Shown here one piece after another: positions 11,526 to 23,655 of a stretch of 64,000 nt of DNA (its first letter is position 1; each line of letters begins with the position of its first letter). The translations under genes and the position numbers were made by a program. Origin of the DNA: Cryptomeria japonica. Taxonomy: Eukaryota; Streptophyta; Pinopsida; Cupressales; Cupressaceae. Under the pieces are notes generated by a model that saw only the letters and a program-made list of their open reading frames with translations, was not told the DNA's origin and searched no databases. The DNA is taken from the NCBI RefSeq assembly GCF_030272615.1, contig NC_081406.1, positions 462,918,072-462,982,071 of the forward strand, read 5' to 3'.

Positions 11526-13236
11526 TGTTGGCATTGTATTTTCATTGATGTCAATCGGTATGTATAACATGTCACCAATATGGCTGGTTACCAGTATGCA
11601 AGGTGAATGCAAGATGCAAGAAGGAGATGTTACCAACATGGATGTTCACCGGTAACTCAACATAACCACTGGTAAGAAAGCATAATACAACAGAGAAGAG
11701 TGTAATCCACCATAGGCATGATTATAAGGATGTGCATTAATGACATATTTTACTCAAGGATAATACCAGTATGAAGGCAAGTGTAATATCACTGGTAAAT
11801 AGACTTAATGGAAGAATTGGTGTGTCTGATGAAAAGTCAAGTTGAACCACCAACATAATAGAGGAAAGAAGGCATGAAGGATAACCAGTAAGGTGACATG
11901 TACCGACATGGTTAGTGAACCGGTGAGCAAGCACTCATAATATTTCTTGGTTGGTGAATGAATGTAAACCAACTCAGTGGACTAAATAGAGGTGGATGCC
12001 AACAAGGATGACAGGTGGATACCAAGTGGCAAGCATCTAGAGGTCGGTGAAGTGTCCATCAACGTGGTAGGTGATGAGCAGGTCATCTTTAAATAAGGAA
12101 CTTGTAAGCCAAGGGTCAATGACAAAAGATGTGCCGCTCAAGCAAGATCAAAATGTAGAATATTTTTTATGTAAACCAAGCAAGACAATCCAATATTCAT
12201 TCTCATTGGTTGAAGGAAGCAACTTAGGCATTAATGGTGATTGACATAGCAAAGTTAAAAAATAAGTTGTAGGTTGCTAAATATAGAAAGTGTGTATAGA
12301 TGTCATAAGAAAAATAGCACTGAAGTTTGATCTACTATAGATCATCAATCGAAGAGATGAGATCCGATCAGATTTGATACGGATTGATTTGTTGGAGAAA
12401 ATCCCTAGCACGCCATTGTTTGAACTCTAGTCTTGGCGAGAAAGCCAAGTACAAATATGCAGACCAAAAATGAAAGAAGATGATGCTAGATGTCGGAAAA
12501 GGCAAAGTAATTGAGAGAGAAAAGAGTGATTAAAGAGAAGATCAAAAGCATATAAGTGTTGGAGTTGACTGAAAGAAAAGTAGAACTGGTAAGAGGGTTT
12601 ATTAGAGGTTTTACCGGTAAGATTAGAGCAACCGACAAGATACCAAAAAGGATAAAATTTGTGTGAACCGGGAAGGGAGATTCAGGAAGAAAGTTGTTGA
12701 AGGTGAAGGAGAAAAGAGAGTGTACCAGTGGAGGTCATGCAAGACAGAATGAGGGCGAAAAGGATATAAATAGAGGACAGCGAACTAGTAGAGAACTGAG
12801 CAGAGGAGAATTGGTAGAGAAGAATTAAATTGGTGACATATTTGGATTGCAAGTGTTACAAAAATTATTTGTAACAAGACTATAACTATTGTATTGTTTA
12901 TGATCATTGTGATCACTGAGTTGGAGCTCGGTGCAGGGGTTGGTGCTCCTTGGGTTGGTTCCCTAAATATTGTAACCATGTTTATGGTGAGGCTGGATTG
13001 GAGCAGTAGAATCCAATAGAATTTGTCACCGAGGTTTTTCCCACATTGGGTTTTTCTCGTATATCCGATGTTATGTGTTGTGTTTCCTTGTGTGTTTGCA
13101 TTTGATCACTTTCCTTATCTCACCATTATATCCTCCTTGTGTTTGATTTGCTAACCGGTACCAAGATTTAGATTTAAAAGGTTTATAATATTGGGAACCA
13201 CTGATTGACCCCCCTCTCAGTGGTACATTGTGTTCA
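11526..13236 (+). repeat. 5' LTR, 1.7 kb
   Basis: Starts TGTTGGCATTG and ends GTGTTCA. Contains TTCATTGATGTCAA near the start, a TATA box near 12765, the GGTTTTTCCCACATTGGG module near 13028 and ACCCCCCTCTCAGT near 13208. The same LTR type lies inverted at 14222-16651, at roughly 75-80% identity over the parts I compared by eye. Confidence 0.82.
12765..12772 (+). promoter_or_regulatory. TATA box of the LTR
   Basis: TATAAATA preceded by a purine-rich stretch and followed by GAGGACAG, placed in the right third of the LTR where U3 meets R in such elements. Its inverted counterpart is at 15001-15007. Confidence 0.5.
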
Positions 13237-13240
13237 AAAA

Positions 13241-13254
13241 TTAGTATCAGAGCC
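13241..13254 (+). other. primer binding site, one base changed
   Basis: TTAGTATCAGAGCC; the consensus is TTGGTATCAGAGC, so one G has become A. Four bases separate it from the LTR end. Confidence 0.75.
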
Positions 13255-13312
13255 TAGGTTCTCGATCATATAAGTTTTCTCTATCTTGGGTAAATTCTAG
13301 TGTTAGAACACA

Positions 13313-14221
13313 ATGGCAAGAAATGAGTTCTCCTCCTCTTCTAAAGCTCCCATGTTTGATTGAACCAACTATGTTTTTTGGTGTAGAATAATGGAAACAT
13401 ATATGTCCTCTCTAGGATTTGATGTTTGTATGTCTATAAAGAATGTGTATATTGTCCCTAGTGTTCCTCCCACTAACTTGGACTATAAGAAGGAGTATGA
13501 GAACAATGCAAAGGCTAAACATGTTATCTTAGTAGACTATCAGATAATGAGTTTGTTATGGTTATGCACTAATCATCTGCCAAGGAGACTTGGGATAAAT
13601 TACAGAGATTATTTGAAGGAGATGCGAAAGTCAAGGAGGCCAAGCTACAATCACTAAGAGGTCATCTTGAAGGCTTGAAGATGAAAGATGAAGAAAAGAT
13701 TGCAGATTATCTTTATAGGGTAGATGAAACTATGAGCACCATTAGGGAACTTGGAGAAGAGGTTGTTGATGAAGTTACTATCAAAAAGCTACTTAGATCA
13801 CTCACATCTAAGTATGATACTAAGGTTTCTGCTATATATGAAGCCAAGGATCTAAAAAACCTTCACAATGGATGAGTTATTTGGCTCCTTAATTGCTTAT
13901 GAGATGAGGACAACTAGAGAAAGATCTTCAAGAAAAGAAGTTGCTTTCAAATCCATCAAAAAGGGAAAAGAAGAGGTTTCTCATAAAGGATCTAGTGAAG
14001 ACTCGGATGTAGAGGTAGTAAACTTTGTTAGAAATCTCAAGAGAGGATCTGGTAAGTATAAAGGAAAGTTGCCACTCAAATGCTTCAACTATGGTAAAAT
14101 ATGACACTTTTCTACAAAATGTCCCGATAGTGAAACTGATGGAGATAAGAAAAGGAGTTCTGGAAGAACTTTCATTAAAGACAAAGAGAAGAAAGTTTAT
14201 TGGCAATGAAGAAAAAATTGT
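13313..14221 (+). pseudogene. gag: Copia gag, broken by stops and frameshifts
   Basis: ATG at 13313 gives MARNEFSSSSKAPMFD, then TGA at 13361 where the family has Gly (FDGTNY). The capsid-like part continues (MKMKDEEKIADYLYRVDETM at 13675), then a Lys/Ser-rich stretch and the zinc knuckle CFNYGKI-stop-HFSTKC near 14080-14120, where the second Cys is Tyr and a TGA interrupts. It stops at the inverted LTR junction. Non-functional. Confidence 0.8.
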
Positions 14222-15883
14222 TGAACACAATGTACCATTGGGAGGGGGGTGAATCAGTGGTTCCCAATATTCTAAACCTTTTAAACCAAACTCTTGGTAC
14301 TAGTTAGCAAATCAGGCACAAGGAGGATATACCAGTGAGCTAAGGAAAGAGATCAAATGAAAACACACAAAGATCTCAATACATAACACTAGATATATGA
14401 GGAAAACCCAATGTGGGAAAACCCTAAGTGAGAAATGTTGTTGGAGACTACTGCTCCGATACAACCTTACAATAAGCACTGATTACAAAGTTTAGGGCAC
14501 CAACCCAAGGAGAACCAACCCTTGCATTGAGCTCCGAATTAGTGATGTACTAAAGATCAGATTAATACAATAGTTTTAATCTTGTTACAAATGAGTTTTG
14601 TAACTCTTACAATGAAAAACTTCACCAGTTTAACTCTTCTCAATTGGTTCTCCCTTTCTCAGTTCTCTATCAGTTCTCTGTTCTTTGTTTATACCTTTTC
14701 CTACCCATATTTTATCTTGCATAGCCTTCACTGGTACACTCTCTTATCTCCTTCACCTTCTGCAAATTTCTTCCCGAATCCCCCTTGTTAGTTTAAACAA
14801 TTGTAGTTCTATTTGGCAGCTTGCCGATTGCTCTAACCTTGTTGATAAAACCTCTAATAAACCTTCTACTGGTTCTACCTCTCTGTCAAAAAATCCAAGA
14901 CTCAGATGATTTTGATCTTCTCTATGACCACTCTCTGCTCTCTTAGTTACTCTATTTTTGTCGGCATCAAGCATCATCATCTTAAGTCTTTAGTCTACAT
15001 ATTTATACTTGATTATTCCCATCAACACCTGGATTCAAGCTAGGCATGTTATGGTTTTTTCTCCATTGACTATGTCTATATTAAATCTAATGAGATCTCC
15101 TCTCCTTGATTGATGATTTGCATTAGATCAAACACCACCACCATTTTTGATGACATCTATACGGGCTTTCTATCTTTAGCAACTTGCAACTTGTTTTTCC
15201 AGCCTTTCTTTATCATTCACCATTAATGCCTTAGGTATTTCCTTCGACCATCGAGCACAAATATCGAATTGTCCTACTTGATTTATCTCACCAAAAACCT
15301 TCTACATCTCGATCTGCCTCAAGCCACACTTCTTCTTGACCTGTGATTCACGGGTTCTTCATTTAAAGTTGACCTGCTCATCACCTATCACATCAATAGA
15401 CAGTTTTCCTACCACTGCATGCCTGCCACATGGAACCTACGTGTCATCCTCAGACACCATCCAACTCAACCCAGTCTTCTATGTTGATTTCAGTTCATTC
15501 ACTAACCAAGACACATGACTAGTTTTTTACTGGCTCATATACCCTACTGATAAATCATATTGACTTGGAATTCTTCTGGTTTTGTGTCCATACTTCATGT
15601 GATCCAACAATCATTCACTATGTTGGTTTTTCTTCTTCATATCCATACATGCTCACCGGTGGATCTCCTTATTGCATCTTCATACTGGTAACATACCTAC
15701 CAATTGTCATTTCAAACCGATTTCCAATATTGTCAATTGATACTCATTGGATTCATATGCGGTCATTGAAGGCAACAAGATTTTGTAGAAGGCATACACT
15801 AGCATTGGAGGCATACATCAGCAAATAGCGACATTGGAGTAATCAAGGTCATAACAAGCACTGACACTAACATCCAACACTTA

Positions 15884-16586
15884 TGTGAAGCTGACATCAG
15901 TCTGGGATCTAAAAAGAATTATTTAATCATTTTATAATTGTTGTATAGGGCTGGCATTGAATATCTTTTGTAATGTATTGTAATCTGACATAAGGCATAT
16001 TGTTTGTAAAGGGTATATAAGTCAGTTTATTAGGTCATTGTGACATAGAAGAGTGTCTAGGACAAGGAAGAAAAATAGTGTGGTGCTAAGGACATGTATA
16101 TAGATCATTTGTATGTGAAAGTAATATCATGCAATGATCAGTAGATGGTTTGTAAAGCATTCTTGGAGAAAATGAGATATCGGTAAAAGGGTTTAAGAAC
16201 TGGTATAGAAAAGAGCTATAACTGAAACTCTTTTTGGCATAGCAGATGCATTTTGTGAGCTCACCATTCTTGTTTTATCTCAACATAAGCTTGTAGTCAG
16301 TGAGACTTTTTTTGTGTTGAGTAGTGTGTTCTAGGCAGTGTGCCTTCCTGCATGTGCAGGCCCCCATACTATGCAATATCTTTCACATGGCTAGTGAATT
16401 GAGATTGTGGGTCATAAATCCCACCATGGTTTTTCCTCTTTGAGGTTTTCCATGTATAAATTCTATGTGTTATGATTTTCATTCATGTTATATGTGTATG
16501 TTGTAATAAGGTAAAATCTTATATTACCAGCAGAACATCGATTCACTGCCCCCTCTCAGTGTTCTTAGATTCATTGTTTTCAAACA
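15884..16586 (+). mobile_element. solo LTR, Copia type, 0.7 kb
   Basis: Starts TGTGAAGCTGACATC and ends TTTTCAAACA. It holds a TATATAAG box at 16014, CCATGGTTTTTCCTCTTTGAG near 16423, and the C-tract GATTCACTGCCCCCTCTCAG near 16540, all in the order seen in the other Copia LTRs here. The sequence TCCAACACTTA precedes it and TCCAATACTTA follows it, an imperfect 11-bp duplication longer than the usual 5 bp, so the exact ends are uncertain by a few bases. Confidence 0.7.
16014..16021 (+). promoter_or_regulatory. TATA box in the solo LTR
   Basis: TATATAAG, about 130 bp into the LTR. A solo LTR with a promoter could still start transcripts to the right. Confidence 0.45.
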
Positions 16587-16651
16587 TCCAATACTTACTT
16601 GTCAGTTATAATCCCATACCGATTGACTTCAATGACAACACAATACCAACA

Positions 16652-16663
16652 ATCTCCTTATTT
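16652..16663 (-). other. degraded polypurine tract
   Basis: Minus strand AAATAAGGAGAT directly before the 3' LTR. The related elements have AAAGGGGGAGAT, so the G-run is broken here. Confidence 0.65.
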
Positions 16664-17129
16664 GGCATTGATGTCAACACACTCTATTCCTTCACCCTAC
16701 CCATTGGACCATTCTCCCCCTTTGACAACAATGACAAAGGGTCGAGGTATCCTTCCATCTAATTCATTCTCCACCAGTTATACTATGTATTCTCCCCGTT
16801 TGATTTCTATCCACTAAGCCAACAACATATAAGATGGAGGATAGAGACACCAACAGACATCAATTGTTCATAAGAGTCAAATGTGATTGTACTATGAGTG
16901 CTACCAATTGGGAAAGTAGATTCTCCTGATCATGAAATTCTCATGGGTATTCCTACAATAATTTCCTTCTTTTGCAATTTGTTCTTCCAATACACCTGTC
17001 CAGTGTTCCTTTCACCCGATGGTCCAATTGTGATTTTTATCAAAGTAAAAATTGAATAGAGATTGAAGGAACTTTCAAATGAAGACCAATGAGTACTACC
17101 CAAAAGCTCAAGCATGTCGGTACTATAGC

Positions 17130-17775
17130 ATAATCACTTGATCTCCCCCTATGTCCAACATATGGTCCAAGAGATAGGAGATTTTACATTGAACTCCCCA
17201 TGAACCATAGATATTCATACACATTTAAGTGCATGAAATAGGTGATACCACTCCTAACTTGTGTCTCAGATACTCAAAACTCTTTAGTGGTAGAGGCTTG
17301 GTGAAGATATCAACTACTTGTTTACCTATAGGGACATACTCTAACTTGACTTCATAGATCTATCACCTCTCTGGGAAAATGATATTTGATGGAAATATGC
17401 TTTGTCCTTGAGTGCATAACCAGATTCTTTGATATGTTAATTACACGAAAATTGTCACACTCGATGGAAATAGGGTCAGACATCTCTACCTGAATATCCT
17501 TGAGGGTCTTCTTCATCCATAGCACTTGAGAATAGCATGTGGCAACAACAATATATTATGCCTCAGTAGTAGATAGAGAAACTGAATCCTGCTTCTTACT
17601 ATGCCATGACCAACCGATTACCTAGGAGGAATGCACCACCACTTGTTCTCTTACAGTCATCAATGCAGCCTACCAAATCAGCATCAGTGTAAGCATGCAA
17701 GATAAAATCCCCTTTCTTGGGATACCGTAGTCCATAATCAAGTGTCCCTTGTATATACCAAAATATCCTTCTGAC
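17130..17775 (-). pseudogene. Copia RT/RNase H remnant
   Basis: Minus strand from 17775 gives IFWYIQGTLDYGLRYPKKGD, then AYTDADLVGCIDD (family DADWAGDVDD, Trp lost) and SGGAFLLGNRLVMA. Further stops follow, with the RNase H end IECDNFRVINISKNLVMHS near 17460-17400. It is the C-terminal end of a Copia polyprotein with many stops. Confidence 0.78.
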
Positions 17776-18012
17776 TAAAAAATCATAAAATGTCTTGAAA
17801 AAGATCTTAAAAATCATAAAATGTCCTGGAAAAATCTTAAAAATCATAAAATGTCTTGAAAAAGTCATAAAAATCATAAAATGTCCTAAAAAAAACCATA
17901 AAATATCTTGAAAAAAGCCTAAAAATTAAAACATTCATAAAAAGCCTAAAAAAACCATAAACATCTAAAAATATGTAATAAACATTGTGAAGACACGAAC
18001 ACTTAAGACAAG
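17776..18012 (+). mobile_element. left fragment of a gypsy element 3' region, with short tandem repeats
   Basis: A unit of about 30 bp, AAAAATCATAAAATGTCTTG with variants, is repeated six or so times and decays to the right. The piece ends ACAAG at 18012; after the solo LTR the sequence resumes at 28848, so this and 28848-31124 were once contiguous. Assignment to the gypsy element depends on that join. Confidence 0.6.
18008..18012. other. target site duplication ACAAG, left copy
   Basis: ACAAG directly precedes the solo LTR start at 18013 and recurs at 28843-28847 directly after its end. Confidence 0.85.
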
Positions 18013-18050
18013 TGTAGTACCCCTGCCCTAATCAATTTATAATCTCCGTT

Positions 18051-18055
18051 TAATC
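18051..18055. other. target site duplication TAATC, left copy
   Basis: TAATC precedes the Copia at 18056 and recurs at 24713-24717. The related uninterrupted LTR at 60721 has a single TAATC at the matching place, which confirms the insertion. Confidence 0.9.
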
Positions 18056-19113
18056 TGTAGGTCCCAGAGACAACTAAGAGGGGGAGGGGGGGTGAATCAG
18101 ATGTCTAATAAATTCAAACCAAAAACTTATTAACCAACTTAATGCTTAATACTGGTAAATCAGTTAAGTATGTCGGTAGACAGTGTTAACAGTAAATTGC
18201 TATACCGATAAGAATTAATGCATGAAACATAAGCACAAAGTCATCCACAACACATGACACCAATATTTGTACGTGGAAACCCTATAAGGGAGAAACCATA
18301 GTGGGAAACCTTACCCACAATCAGATGATACTACTGCAGATAGTAAGTGTACAAGAGGGGTTTGCACATGCAGAAAGGAAAATAGCCTAGAGCTCACTGT
18401 TCAATCACAAATGAGAGTCACACTGACTACAGTTGGATGGTTAAATCCAATAAGAATATACTGCACAAAATCGCATCTTCATATGCTGGATTCAGTACCG
18501 GTGTAATGCTGATATGCTTCCACAAAAACCTAACTTCACCTTCAAATGATGTCTTTGTGTATAGCTCTTCTTAATCTCGCATATACCTTCTCACAATTCT
18601 TTTCGCATTCCACACTTGATCTTACGAATAAGATCTTACATTTATACCATACCCTAAGACCAATTTTAGTAGGTCGGCTCTACAAGATATTACAATAAAA
18701 ACATTTTACGAATAATATAATATCCAATGCAATAACTAATTAAACATGTTGGCTTAATGCATTTAAAACAATAATAAATCATCTCCATAGCGTGCCATGC
18801 TGATTTGGAAAAGATAAACCTGCCAATGTAACCCTAGATAACCTGGACCTATTTGTCGATAAAAGCAAATATGAAAATAAGAATATACCAATGATTATTA
18901 CTTCAAAATAAAGTGTCCACATGATGTCTTCGACATTACCAAGTGTCTTCCATGCCATTCCAGGTACCGGTGAACATTATATCCTCCCGGTTAATCATAT
19001 ACTAGTAACTGTTGCACAGTTTACTGTTTGCCGGTGAATGTTGTTGGATATCCAAAGTAGGTGTATTTAGTAGGTGTTGACATCAATGACAAAACCATAC
19101 CAAAATACCAACA
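18056..19113 (-). repeat. 3' LTR of the complete Copia
   Basis: Minus strand TGTTGGTATTTTGG ... ACCTACA. It holds GTCATTGATGTCAA near its start and a TATAAA box (minus) at 18641-18646, and the conserved C-tract near its end. Confidence 0.9.
18641..18646 (-). promoter_or_regulatory. TATA box of the Copia LTR
   Basis: Minus strand TATAAA, in the middle of the LTR. The copy in the other LTR lies near 24241. Confidence 0.45.
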
Positions 19114-19125
19114 ATCTCCCCCTTT
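19114..19125 (-). other. polypurine tract
   Basis: Minus strand AAAGGGGGAGAT directly before the 3' LTR. It is flanked by the inverted pair CATCAATG (19081-19088) and CATTGATG (19128-19135). Confidence 0.85.
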
Positions 19126-19443
19126 GGCATTGATGGCAACGCAAGATGGAAAAACCATCAAAGTGCCAAAACAGAAATGCCAAGTGTAAAAGCAACAATC
19201 TCCTCAAGGTGACAATCTCTCCCCCTAGAAGCAATTTGATGTTATCCTGTACCAATTTTCACCATAGATATCTCTCCTCAATTGATAATGTGTTTTTCCA
19301 TATATCTCTTCCCCTTTGACATCAAATGCCAAAGCTACAAAATTTAAGTCCATACAAAAATACCAACTAGTCCCCTTGAGAAGTAGCTTCCTCATCAAAT
19401 ACCGGAATAAAAGATCTGTCGATTGATGACAATCATCAACTAT
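19126..19443 (-). other. 3' untranslated internal region of the Copia
   Basis: Between the RNase H stop and the polypurine tract. Contains a second purine run (minus GGGGGAGAGAT near 19218) in addition to the terminal tract. Confidence 0.6.
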
Positions 19444-22400
19444 CTAAGTCTCTACCGGTGGAGGTATGACTCCGAGCTGATCTCTGAGATACTCAAAAGT
19501 TTCCTTAGGCAAAGGTTTTGTGAAAATATCTGCAAGTTGTTCTTTAGTATTCACATAAACCAGTTTTATCTCCTTTTCTTCAACTTTTTCCCTTAGAAAA
19601 TTCAGTTTGATAGAAACATGTTTTGTTTTAGAATGTAAGACTGGATTCTTAGATATATCAATTGTTGTAGTGTTATCACAATATATAGTAATAGGCTCCT
19701 TGCATTTTACCTTTATGTCTTTCAACATTTGCTTAAGCCAAAGTACCTATGTACAGTTTGTTGCTACTACAACATATTTTGATTTTGCTGTTGATAAAGA
19801 TGTACAACTCTGTTTCTTACTTAACCAAGAAACTAATCTCATTCCAAGAAAGAATGCTCCTTCAATGGTGCTTTTTCTATCATCCACATCTCTTGCCCAA
19901 TTTGCATCTGTGTATGCATATAGATCAAAATTTTCATCTTTAGGATAACATAATCCAAGATTTGTTGTGCCTTGTAAGTACCGGAAAATCCTTTTTACTG
20001 CTGATTCATGATTTTCCCTAGGATTACTCTGAAATCTAGAAACTATACATACTGCATTCATATTATCAGGTCTAGTTTGTGTCAAAAATAGTAAGCCTCC
20101 TATCATAGATTTGTATCTAGTTGGATTAATAGGTGTAGATTCATCCCTTTGAGATAATTTGTCATTTGTAGTCATAGGTGTGCTTATCGGTTTAGAGTTC
20201 TCCATCCCAAATTTCTTAAGTAGTTCTTTCAAGTACTTAGATTGACTCAAAAATATGCCTTTATTAGTCTATAAAATCTGCAATCCTAAAAAGAATTTTA
20301 TTTCTCTGATCATAGACATTTCAAATTCATGCTACATTTCAAGAGAAAATTCTTTGCATAATTCGTCTTCTCCTCCAAAGATTATATCATCAACAAATAC
20401 TTCAATAATCAAGATGTCATCATTAGTTACTTTGTAATATAAATTGCTATCTGCATTTCCTTTAGTAAAACCAATCTTTAAAAGATACTTATCCAATCTT
20501 GCATACCAAGCTCTTGGAGCTTGTTTTAATCCATACAAGGCTTTTCTTAATCTGCAAACCATATCATTGTCATCTATCAAGGAAAATCCATCAGGTTGTT
20601 CAATATAGACTTCCTCTTCAAGATCTCAATTAAAAAATGCACATTTAATATCCATTTGATAAACTTTGTAATCCTCGTGAGCTGCAAAAGCCAAGAATAA
20701 TCTAACTGCCTCAATTCTGGCTACCGGTGCAAAGGTTTCATTGTAATCAACTCCTTCTTTCTAAGAATATCCCTTACACACTAGTCTTGCTTTATTTCTG
20801 ACAACCTTACCATCTTCATTGAGTTTGTTTCTAAATACCCATTTGGTTCGAATTACATTTTTATTTTTAGGCCAGGGAACTAATGTCCAAAGTATTATTT
20901 TTCTCAATTTGTCCTAATTCTTCTTCCATAGCTTTAATCCAAAATTTATCTTCACATGCCTCATTCATAGATAATGGTTCAATTTGAGAAATAAGACATA
21001 CCTCTTCATTTGCCAATCTTCCTCTTGTCATGACTCCTTTAAGTTTGCTTCCAATTATCTGATCTTCAGAGTGATTCAGTCTTACATACTAGGATGTCTT
21101 ATTTTGTTGTTGTTCTTCAATTACTGTGGAATCCTCTGATGATACCAGAGTAACTGGATCATCATTCTGTACCAGTGGATTTAATCTAGGTCCATTTGTC
21201 ATCATTTCTATTCCCAATTCAAAGTTTATATACCTTGAAGTTCCTCTGAATTGTTCATCAATCTTTACATTTGTACTCTCAACAATTTTCTGTAATATTT
21301 TATTAACACATCTATATGCTTTACTCTTAGATGAATAACCAAGAAATATTCCTTCATCACTTCTAGGATCAAACTTGCCAATATACTCATCTCTTCTAAT
21401 ATAACATTTACTTCCAAAAATTTTGAAATACTTAAGAGTAGGAGTATTACCAAACCATAGTTCATGAGGGGTCTTACTGGTTTCACCTTTGATGTGAACT
21501 TTGTTGAATGTATAGACAGTAGTGCTTACTACCTCTCTCTAGTACACATGTGGTAGATTTGCTTCTGATAACATACTTCTTGCTGCATCCAAAATAGTTC
21601 TATTTTTTCTTTCAACAACTCCATTCTGTTGTGGTGTCCGAGGTGCTGATAACTGTCTTTTGATTCCATTTACTTCACAGAATGTATTAAAATCTTTAGA
21701 AGTGAATTCTCCTCCTTGATCTGATCTTAAACATTTAATTTTCTTACCGGTTCATTTTCAACCATTGCTTTGAATAGTTTGAGCTTCCCAAGTGCTTCTG
21801 ATTTTTCTCTAAGAAAAGTAACCCAACACATTCTAGAATAATCATCAATAATTAGCATGAAATATCTATTACCTTGTAAGCTTTTAGTTCTATCTGGACC
21901 ACATAAATCAGTGTGAATTAAATCAAGGGCATTATTGGATTTTTCTAGAATACTTTTGAAACTAGCTCTAACTTGTATTCCAAATTGACATTCCTTGCAA
22001 ATTGTATTATGAGGTTTCACAATTTTAGGTAGATCTCTAACTACCTTAGAAGTACCGATTTTTACCATGCCATCAAAATTTACATGACATAGTCTTTTAT
22101 GCCATAGCCAACTTTCATCTATATGTGCAATTAAGCATGCCTTTTCACTGTTATTCAAATGAAAGATATTACCTCTAGTCTGATTACTGGTTGCAATTTC
22201 CAAACCAGTTCTATTCATGATTTTGCATTTTCCATTTTTAAATTGTAACTAAAAACCTTTCTCAACTAATTGACCAACACTTAAAAGATTATTTTTTAAT
22301 CCTTTAACATAGTAGACATTGTAAGTGTTATGTTTACCATCAAGAGATATTGAACCCTTACCTTTGATTGAATAGGCTTTGTCATCTCCAAATCTTACTA

Positions 22401-23598
22401 ATCCTCCATTGTATTCTTGAAAGTTCAATAATTTACCTTTGTCTCCAGTCATGTGATGTGAGCATCCTGAGTCAATAATCCATTCATCCTTTGATTCAAC
22501 TTTAATTGCTAGGGCTTGTTATACCGGTTGAGCAATAGGTACTGGTTGATCTTCTGTTATAGCAACAAAGACCCATCCATTGTCTGTTGGATCCTCATCA
22601 GAATCATCAATCACACCTTCATTAGCAGTGTAACAAGATTTATCTTTGTTTTTCTTAAATCTATATCTCTGATATTTAGGATTAGGTTTGTATGTTCTTC
22701 TAGCTTCTTCTCTTAGTCTAGCATGTCTATCAGGGCATCTTGAAGCCATATGACCAATCTTATTGCAGTTAAAACATTTAAAGGGTGCTTTACCTTCATA
22801 CTTAATTCCAATTGGGCCTTTTGGCATTTTTCTTACAAATAGTGCTTCAAGTTCTTCAAGCTCTTCATTCTCCTTCCTAGTTTCTTGAAGTTCTCTTGCA
22901 TAAAAGGCTCTCCAGTCTGATTTGTCAAAGGATGGAGCAGATGATGTTGATGCTTTGAAGGCCAAATCAGTTTTTATAGTAGTAACAGGACCAAATTCCT
23001 CAATTTCAAAAGCTGAAAGTTTTCCAATCAATCTATCCCTAGTTACTGATGTATTAGGTATTGTTCTCAACTCATTTATAGCAGTAACCTTCATTTTATA
23101 TGCTGGTGGCAAACCTCTTAAGATTTTTGAAACAATCTCATCTTCACTCAAGGTTCCTCCACAACATTTGATACCAAAAACAATTTCATTTACTCTTTCC
23201 ATAAAAGTAGAAATCCTTTCATCTTCTTCCATTTTCAGATGTTCATACCTGACTTGGAAGCTTTCGAGTTTTGTAATTTTGATTGTGGAATCCCCTTCAT
23301 TCAGTGTTTCCAAATGATCTCAAATAGCTTTTGCAGTGGACCTATCTGATAATCCTATGATTTGTTGATCTGATAATGTGCTCAAGAGTGCTTCTCTTGC
23401 TTTGCAATCATTTTCTTCATCTTTAGCTAAAGTAGTGGGAGCAGTTGTACCAACTACAGTAGCAGTATAACCATTCTTAGCATCTTCCTAGATGTCTTTA
23501 TCAATGCAATTCAGATGTGTCTCCATTCTGATTTTCCATGTCCCATAGTTGGTTCCATCAAGTTTAGGACTATCCTTTCTGAAATAATTAGTAGACAT
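19444..23598 (-). pseudogene. gag-pol: Copia gag-pol polyprotein with several stops and frameshifts
   Basis: Gag starts at the ATG at 23598 (MSTNYFRKDSPKLDGTNYG). Its zinc knuckle CFNCNKIGHMASRC is intact near 22750. Protease motif WIIDSGCSHHMTGD lies near 22480-22440. Integrase has HKRLCHVNFDGM, CKECQFG and DLIHTDLCGP (first catalytic Asp kept). RT has [19 protein letters not shown] and VFVDDIIFGG near 20400. RNase H has AYTDANWARDVDD and IYCDNTTTIDISKN, ending at 19444 after LGVIPPPVET. Stops include TAG at Gln positions (EM-stop-HEFEMSM, QIL-stop-TNKG, NCT-stop-VLWLKQ), one TAG at a likely Trp in gag, and TAA/TGA cases. Non-functional as it stands. Confidence 0.9.
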
Positions 23599-23640
23599 TA
23601 GATCTCCTCAAGTTGTTAAACTTCTGCAAAAAGAGGACTA

Positions 23641-23654
23641 GGCTTTGATACCAA
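23641..23654 (-). other. primer binding site of the complete Copia
   Basis: Minus strand TTGGTATCAAAGCC, one base from the 5' LTR end; the consensus has CAGAGC, so one G is now A. Confidence 0.85.
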
Positions 23655-23655
23655 T

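Larger units (their letters stand above)
11526..14221 (+). mobile_element. Copia element: 5' LTR plus gag, cut at 14221
   Basis: A complete LTR, a mutated primer site and most of gag on the plus strand. At 14221 it stops abruptly against the 3' end of a related LTR in the opposite orientation. No protease or pol is present. Confidence 0.82.
14222..16651 (-). repeat. 3' LTR on the minus strand, interrupted by a solo LTR
   Basis: Minus strand starts TGTTGGTATTG at 16651 and ends GTGTTCA at 14222. Without the 15884-16586 insert it is about 1.72 kb, close to the 1711 bp of the plus-strand LTR at 11526. The start lies next to a polypurine tract, so this is a 3' LTR. Together the two LTRs form a long imperfect inverted repeat with a 985-bp spacer holding gag. 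Confidence 0.78.
14222..17775 (-). mobile_element. Copia 3' end on the minus strand: RNase H remnant, PPT, 3' LTR
   Basis: Reading right to left: RT/RNase H remnant, an untranslated stretch, a degraded polypurine tract and a 3' LTR ending at 14222. The LTR is split by a plus-strand solo LTR (15884-16586). The upstream part of the element is cut at about 17775 against a gypsy fragment. Confidence 0.8.

Noticed and set aside
14582-14980. Short open frames on both strands
   Set aside because: They lie inside an LTR whose inverted relative does not keep them open.
17776-17975. CRISPR-like regular repeats
   Set aside because: The units are adjacent and decay gradually, without unique spacers of constant length; the context is a plant gypsy element.
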